Below, in pieces: positions 14,486 to 18,893 of a stretch of DNA of 18,893 nt. The notes under the pieces were generated by a model that had not been told where the DNA came from, ran no database searches, and was given only the letters and a program-made list of their open reading frames with translations. Each line of letters opens with the position of its first letter. Within the stretch, counting starts at the first letter, position 1. Source of the stretch: JABFXC01 sp035551575 (lineage in GTDB: Bacteria; Gemmatimonadota; Gemmatimonadetes; Gemmatimonadales; Gemmatimonadaceae); contig DASZNJ010000264.1 in the NCBI GenBank assembly GCA_035551575.1, positions 1 through 18,893 on the forward strand. Direction: 5' to 3'. The translations under genes and the position numbers were made by a program.

Positions 14486-16288
14486 GTGAGCAACCCGACC
14501 GCCACCGAGACTCCTGCGTCGTTCACCCGCGGACTGTTCGCCCGGGCGATCCACGACGAGCTGGTCTTCCCCTTCCCCGCCCCGCTCGACGATCGGTCGC
14601 CGGACGAAGCGAAGGTCATTCGCCGCCTGACGCGCGACATCGCCGAGATGACGGCGGCGGGGCTGATCGACGCCGAACGGTCGGACGCGGAGGAGACGAT
14701 CCGCGAGGAGACCATTCGCGCCTTCGCCGAGCGCGGGCTGCTCGCCTTGACCATCCCGAAGCAGTACGGCGGGCTCGGACTGTCGGCGACCGGCTACGCG
14801 CACATGCTCGGCGTCGTCGCGGCAGCGGATCCGTCGTTAGGCGTCCTCGTCGGCGTGCACTGCGGGCTCGGGTCGAAGGCGATCGTCCTCTTCGGCAACG
14901 AGACGCAGAAGGCGCGCTACCTGCCGGTGCTCGCGCGGGGCGAGACGCTGGCGGCGTACGCGCTGACGGAGCCGGAAACGGGTAGCGATGCGCAGAACAT
15001 CAGGACGACCGCGGATCTGAGCGGCGACGGTCGCTTCTGGCTGCTCAACGGGCGGAAGATCTGGATCGGCAATGGCCAGCGCGCGGGGGTGATCGCGACG
15101 TTCGCGCAGACATGGGTCGAGCGGCGCGGCGAGCGCGTCCGCCGGCCGACAGCGTTCATCATCACCCCGCCGGCAGAAGGCTTCAGCGTGCTGGGTACCT
15201 TTCGCAAGTTGGGGATCCGCGGCTCGACGCAGGCGGAGCTCGAGTACAGCAATCTCCGGGTGCCGGTGGAGAACGTGCTCGGTGATGTCGGGAAGGGGTT
15301 CAGCGTCGCGGTGCACGTGCTGAACGGTGGGCGGCATTCGCTCGCGGCTGGGTGCGTCGCCGGCACGAAGGGGATGCTGAACATGATGACCGACTACGCG
15401 GAGAAGCGCGTCCAGTTCGGGCAGCCGATCGCCAACTTCGAGATCACGCAGCGCAAGCTGTCGGCGGCGGCGGCCGAGCTGTACGCGGCGGACGCGATGC
15501 TCGGAGTGCTGGGCAGGCTCGCTGACACGCCGGATGCCGACCAGTCGCTCGAGGCGGCGTGCTGCAAGGTGTTCGCGACCGACCTGCTGTGGCGGACGGC
15601 GGACGACCTGGTGCAGGTAGCGGGGGGTCGCGGGTTCGTGAAGCCCTATCCGTACGAGCGCCTGCTGCGCGACGCGCGAATCAACCGGATCTTCGAGGGG
15701 ACGAACGAGATCCTGCGGTTGTTCATCGCACTGAACGGGATCGCCGAGCCGGCGCAGCGTCTCGCCGGCCTGGGTTCGGCGCTGAAGAGTCCACTGCGAA
15801 ACGTCGGACTGTTAGGCGGCTACGCGGCGGAGAAGCTGATGCAGCGGTTCGGGGCGACGGCATCGCTCGACGCGTCGCTCGACGAGCGGCTGCAGAAGCA
15901 CAAGGCGAAGCTCGAGAAGCACGTCGGCGAGCTGGCGACGGCGACGGAGAAGGCGATCACCGCGCACAGGAAGGCGATCATTGAAAAGCAGATGATCCTC
16001 GAGCGACTGGCGAACATGGCGATCGACCTGTTCGCGACGGCGTGCACGATCTCGCGGACGCAGCGGATGATCGAGACGAACGCGAGCGACGCGGGGCTCG
16101 TGGCGCGGTCGCTTGCGCTCTGCGATTTGTTCTGCTTGACGGCGGGGCTGCGGTTTCGCGAGAACCGGATCGCGCTCGAATCGGAGGCGGTGGACGGGCA
16201 GCGCCGAGTGGTCGCGGCCCAGGTAAGGGAGAGGGGCGGCTACGCGATTCCGAGCGCGATCGCCGCCGGCGAGGGCGGAGCACCCTAG
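14486..16288 (+). CDS. Acyl-CoA dehydrogenase, long VLCAD/ACAD9-like form
   Basis: This is a 600-residue FAD-dependent flavoprotein that would introduce the alpha-beta double bond in fatty acyl-CoA (beta-oxidation). The order of parts is an N-terminal helical domain with LTIPKQYGGLGLS, the FAD/beta domain with YALTEPETGSDA (158-169) and GRKIWIGNG, FRKLGIRGSTQAEL, then RVQFGQPIANFE, GGRGFVKPYPYERLLRDARI and IFEGTNEI, where Glu404 is the catalytic base position of the MCAD/VLCAD group. About 180 residues follow the usual ACAD end (420-600). They form an extra helical domain as in VLCAD and ACAD9, which act on long chains. The start is GTG 14486 with AGGGAA 6 bases upstream. It ends only 17 bases from the convergent membrane gene with no terminator between. 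Chain-length preference is inferred. Confidence 0.93.
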   Translation: MSNPTATETPASFTRGLFARAIHDELVFPFPAPLDDRSPDEAKVIRRLTRDIAEMTAAGLIDAERSDAEETIREETIRAFAERGLLALTIPKQYGGLGLSATGYAHMLGVVAAADPSLGVLVGVHCGLGSKAIVLFGNETQKARYLPVLARGETLAAYALTEPETGSDAQNIRTTADLSGDGRFWLLNGRKIWIGNGQRAGVIATFAQTWVERRGERVRRPTAFIITPPAEGFSVLGTFRKLGIRGSTQAELEYSNLRVPVENVLGDVGKGFSVAVHVLNGGRHSLAAGCVAGTKGMLNMMTDYAEKRVQFGQPIANFEITQRKLSAAAAELYAADAMLGVLGRLADTPDADQSLEAACCKVFATDLLWRTADDLVQVAGGRGFVKPYPYERLLRDARINRIFEGTNEILRLFIALNGIAEPAQRLAGLGSALKSPLRNVGLLGGYAAEKLMQRFGATASLDASLDERLQKHKAKLEKHVGELATATEKAITAHRKAIIEKQMILERLANMAIDLFATACTISRTQRMIETNASDAGLVARSLALCDLFCLTAGLRFRENRIALESEAVDGQRRVVAAQVRERGGYAIPSAIAAGEGGAP

Positions 16289-16305
16289 CCGGCGGCGACG
16301 CTGGC

Positions 16306-18393
16306 TCAGGCCGCGTCGAGCAACGAAGCGCCGGCGGCCCGGACGTTCCCCTCATCCCGCCGGAGCGCGAACAGCGCCCCGGCGTAGACGACCATCGCGA
16401 TGAGATAGAGCGCCTTCGTCCCGGTGATCATCGAGAGATACTCGAGGACACCACCGACGACCGCGCCGAAGACGTTGAAGGCGAGCGCGCGCGAGGTGTC
16501 GCCGCGCGACGCGAACAGCTCGGCGAAGATCAGCGCGGCGAAGAGCACCGGCAGCGCGACGAGCACTCCACCGGCGAGCCACTGTCCGGTCGTCCCGAGC
16601 CAGAGCAGCGACCGCACGGGAACGAGGTACGCCAGCGCGAGCGACGCGAACAGCCCGGCGAAGCGGATGGATCGTGGCAGCGTCTTCCCGGCGATCGTCA
16701 GCAGGTTGGCGAGAAGCACCACCACGAGGATCGACGCGAATACGAGCACGTTCACCTGCCAGGTCGCGCCGAAGAGCAGCGACATCTCGGCCACGCTCTT
16801 CGTCTCGACGAGGAGGAATCCGGCGCCGAGGAAGAACATCGGCCAGTCGCGGCGTCCCTTGAGAGTGTCTGGTGCACCGATCCGGATGAAGCCGAAGGCG
16901 ATGACTAGGACGCCGACGAGTACCGTCAGGTAGTGCACGGGGACGATGTGCTTGCGCAGGTAGAGATACGGCCAGTCGTCGTGCGGAAGGGCGACGTTCA
17001 TCCGCAGGTCGGCGGCGCTCGAGTCGGCGGTGAGCGCGGCGGCATTCACCGCCGGACCGGCGATGAAGGTGTAGTTGAAGAGGTGCCAGGGCTTGTAGCG
17101 GATCACCGCCGGGGCGCGGCCGAAGGAGTTCTCGAGCGTCTGGTAGATCTTCGCCCCGATGTACGGATACTGCGACATGTGATAGGTGATCATCACGCCG
17201 TCGGGGTGCAGCCGCGCCCGCGCCGCGTCGAACGACTCGGCGGTGTAGACGTAGTTGTCGAGGCGGAGCGATCCCATCCCGGAGAGCAGCGTCTGGCTGT
17301 CGAGCGTGCCGAAGACGATCACGTCGTACTTTCGCTGCGTCCGGCGGAGGAATGCACGGGCGTCGTTGACGGTGACGTGGACGCGCGGGTCGGCGTAGGG
17401 ATGGCGCGGATGGCGTTCGCGCCCGATATCGACGATGGTCGGGTCGATCTCGACGGCGTCGACGTACTTCGCGCCGAGCTCGAGGACGTTCGCCAGGTCG
17501 TTGCCGGTGCCGGCGCCGACGACGAGCACGGTGTCGAGCCGCGGCGCGGCCGCATACGGACGGAGATACGCCGCACGCACCCCGGCCAGCACCGAGTCCT
17601 TCTGCGCGCCCTCCGCTGACGCGTCGAGGATCCACTGGTGCATCGATCCGTTCACGTGGAGGCTCGTCGCGTAGCGGATCGGGATCAGGTTGATCCGGTA
17701 GTAGGGAGACCAGTATTCCGGCATCGGCCCGGCGGTCCATGCCGCGAGGGCGACCGCGGCGGCACCGGCGGCGGCCATCGCCGCGGCGTAGCGCGTCGTG
17801 CCCAGCGACAACACCGCCCAGACGCTGAACGCGATCGCGAACCAGACGACGGGCGGGGTGCGGAACGCGCTCAGGGCGGCGAAGACCGCGATGCCGGCGA
17901 GGCTGCCGGCGATGTCGAGCGAGTAGGCGGTGAGGGGGCGGAAGCGGGGGAAGAGCCGTCCCATCGCCGCGCCTAACGGCAGCATGACGAGCGCGGCGAG
18001 GGTGAAGAGGATGAGGACCGTGGGGAGGATGCCGACCTTCCCCCAGGTGCCGTGCATCTCGCCGTAGATCGCCCAGATGTGCTCGTTCGGGTCCTTCTGG
18101 GTGCGGACGATGAAGTTCGACCAGAGCTTGACCGCGGCGAAGAGGAGGACGAGGGCGCCGGGAGCGATCCAGCGGACCCGCTGCTCGTCGCGCGACCTGA
18201 GGAGCCCTACCCCCATGCCGAGGAAGGTCGCGATCACCACCATGTTCAGGTAGAAGCCGAACACCCGCACGTAGGCGGAGATGTAGCGGATGAAGGCGAG
18301 CTCGATGAAGAGGATCAGGAACGAGTAGCCGGCGAGGGAGAGCGCGGCCCGCGAGCCGGGACTGTCGGGGGTGGTCGAGGACGAGGTTGCCAC
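16306..18393 (-). CDS. 14-helix membrane protein with spermidine-synthase-like Rossmann core
   Basis: The protein is 695 residues. About seven hydrophobic helices precede residue 225, a soluble SAM/dcSAM-binding Rossmann domain occupies about 285-430, and about seven more helices occupy 470-690. The core has VVGAGTGND (291-299), the acidic loop AVEIDP (Glu315) and YDVIVFGTLDSQ (356-367). In true aminopropyltransferases the last motif is usually VDS-x-DP. Here Gly362 replaces the first, catalytic Asp, while Asp365 aligns with the second. Spermidine synthesis is therefore doubtful, and the core may be a methyltransferase-like or ligand-binding domain inside a transporter-like frame. The start is GTG 18393 with no visible Shine-Dalgarno. 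Transcription probably begins near 18444 from the promoter at 18451-18480. The 3' end faces the acyl-CoA dehydrogenase at a 17-base distance. Such membrane-embedded SpeE-like proteins are widespread but poorly characterised. Confidence 0.85.
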   Translation of the reverse strand: MATSSSTTPDSPGSRAALSLAGYSFLILFIELAFIRYISAYVRVFGFYLNMVVIATFLGMGVGLLRSRDEQRVRWIAPGALVLLFAAVKLWSNFIVRTQKDPNEHIWAIYGEMHGTWGKVGILPTVLILFTLAALVMLPLGAAMGRLFPRFRPLTAYSLDIAGSLAGIAVFAALSAFRTPPVVWFAIAFSVWAVLSLGTTRYAAAMAAAGAAAVALAAWTAGPMPEYWSPYYRINLIPIRYATSLHVNGSMHQWILDASAEGAQKDSVLAGVRAAYLRPYAAAPRLDTVLVVGAGTGNDLANVLELGAKYVDAVEIDPTIVDIGRERHPRHPYADPRVHVTVNDARAFLRRTQRKYDVIVFGTLDSQTLLSGMGSLRLDNYVYTAESFDAARARLHPDGVMITYHMSQYPYIGAKIYQTLENSFGRAPAVIRYKPWHLFNYTFIAGPAVNAAALTADSSAADLRMNVALPHDDWPYLYLRKHIVPVHYLTVLVGVLVIAFGFIRIGAPDTLKGRRDWPMFFLGAGFLLVETKSVAEMSLLFGATWQVNVLVFASILVVVLLANLLTIAGKTLPRSIRFAGLFASLALAYLVPVRSLLWLGTTGQWLAGGVLVALPVLFAALIFAELFASRGDTSRALAFNVFGAVVGGVLEYLSMITGTKALYLIAMVVYAGALFALRRDEGNVRAAGASLLDAA

Positions 18394-18450
18394 GTGAACA
18401 GGAATGGTGGACAGGCGCGAGGGGTGGACCGCCTAACGGAACGGTGACCC

Positions 18451-18480
18451 ATTATGCCGCCGTGGGGATGCGGCCGTCAA
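18451..18480 (-). promoter_or_regulatory. Sigma70-like promoter for the SpeE-like membrane gene
   Basis: On the minus strand, TTGACG (18480-18475; 5 of 6 matches to TTGACA) is followed after 18 bases by CATAAT (18456-18451; 5 of 6 to TATAAT). The -35 box overlaps the TGA stop of the upstream LexA-like gene. The predicted start near 18444 would give a leader of about 50 bases before GTG 18393. That leader contains one GTTAGGC heptamer (18431-18437). This is the best promoter match I found in the window. Confidence 0.6.
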
Positions 18481-18893
18481 CCGCGAGCCTGAACCTGGCC
18501 GCCGTGTCCGCACCAGCGCAGCACCACCGTTCCGGCGACCGTGCCTTCGCCGCGCTCGATGAGCGTCGGCTCGAACTCGGGGTTGAGGGAGAGGAGCTCG
18601 ATCGACGCCGCGCCGATCCGCCCGACACGCTTCACGACATAGCCGTCGTCGGGGCGGCGGGCGACGATGATCGCGTCACGGGCGACCTCGGGGCCGATGC
18701 GGACGAGGACGACGTCGTCGGAATGCAGCAGGGGAAGCATGCTGTCGCCCTTCACCGTCAGCGCCACGTAGCGGCCGCGCGGCAGGTCGTCGGGGATCGC
18801 GATCCAGCTGTCGCAGGGCTCGTCCCAGAGGACGCGGCCGGCACCGGCGGCGATCCCGAGCTCGAGGCGCGGAGCGAAGCCGGCGTCGGCGGC
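18477..18893 (-). CDS. LexA-like S24-family autocleaving repressor, C-terminal part (5' end outside window)
   Basis: The frame is open to the window edge, and 138 residues are visible. They form a LexA/UmuD/CI-type S24 peptidase domain. The self-cleavage site is Ala16-Gly17 (GIAAGAG). The serine nucleophile is Ser51 (TVKGDSMLP) and the general-base lysine is Lys88 (YVVKRVG). The separations (35 from Ala to Ser, 37 from Ser to Lys) equal those of E. coli LexA (84, 119, 156). LLSLNPEFEP matches the LexA LLPENSEFKP block. A GTG at 18767 is internal, not the start, because coding resemblance continues upstream to the cleavage site. The DNA-binding HTH region must lie outside the window. It could be LexA itself, a phage-type repressor, or an XRE-S24 regulator. 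It lies upstream of the SpeE-like gene on the same strand. Confidence 0.87.
   Translation of the reverse strand, partial: AADAGFAPRLELGIAAGAGRVLWDEPCDSWIAIPDDLPRGRYVALTVKGDSMLPLLHSDDVVLVRIGPEVARDAIIVARRPDDGYVVKRVGRIGAASIELLSLNPEFEPTLIERGEGTVAGTVVLRWCGHGGQVQARG

Larger units (their letters stand above)
3329..18437. repeat. Dispersed heptamer GTTAGGC (12 sites)
   Basis: Plus-strand sites begin at 3329, 4237, 4846, 6595, 13216, 14445, 14836 and 15811. Minus-strand sites occupy 8020-8026, 9514-9520, 17971-17977 and 18431-18437. Nine of the 12 extend to CGTTAGGCG. Nine sites encode Leu-Gly with the rare TTA codon, one encodes Pro-Asn on the opposite strand (8020), one overlaps the DUF255 stop codon (14445), and one is intergenic (18431). 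By eye, no TTAG or CTAA tetramer occurs outside this heptamer. Confidence 0.75.

Noticed and set aside
18381..18420. SOS box near the start of the SpeE-like gene
   Set aside because: Words such as GAACAGG and GGACAGG occur as direct repeats, not as the inverted half-sites of a LexA operator.

Overview
The window is high in G+C (about 68-70% by eye), densely coded, and encodes outer-membrane machinery (a TamA/TamB pair), so it comes from a diderm bacterium. The mix of a disordered RG/N-rich Rho leader, TamAB, poxvirus-type topoisomerase IB, a DUF255/YyaL protein, a long acyl-CoA dehydrogenase and a membrane-embedded spermidine-synthase-like protein suggests Gemmatimonadota or a nearby lineage. 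That placement is an inference, not proven here. All recognisable genes are chromosomal housekeeping or accessory-metabolism types. There is no transposase, phage gene, CRISPR array, tRNA or rRNA.

Layout. 1-1350 (+) is the 3' part of rho, with a repetitive disordered leader, closed by a perfect 15-bp intrinsic terminator. 1446-8281 (+) is a tamA-tamB operon with a TGATG stop/start overlap, ended by a second 15-bp terminator. 8282-8659 is a non-coding convergent gap filled with two opposed sets of a 25-bp repeat. 8660-10787 (-) is a leftward cluster: fluC/crcB, an M20 dipeptidase, and a small two-helix membrane protein coupled to it by a GTGA overlap. 10961-12058 (+) is topoisomerase IB, divergent from fluC. 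12059-12388 is a non-coding gap holding a 44/45-bp imperfect inverted repeat. 12389-14449 (+) is a DUF255 thioredoxin-fold protein and 14486-16288 (+) an acyl-CoA dehydrogenase. 16306-18393 (-) is a 14-helix membrane protein with a spermidine-synthase-like core, and 18477-18893 (-) is the C-terminal part of a LexA-type autocleaving repressor. A good sigma70-like promoter lies between these last two.

How the genes relate. TamA and TamB would form one envelope-spanning complex. The other genes are a loose collection of envelope, DNA-topology, fluoride-export and lipid-catabolism functions, and I see no single new pathway joining them.

The most unusual signals are at DNA level. (1) Every TTAG/CTAA tetramer I can find lies inside the heptamer GTTAGGC (12 sites, usually CGTTAGGCG), and all nine TTA leucine codons in the window fall inside it. 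(2) A REP-like 25-bp repeat family sits at the 3' ends of both convergent genes and supplies the last codons and stop codon of one of them. (3) A separate inverted-repeat element lies upstream of the DUF255 gene.
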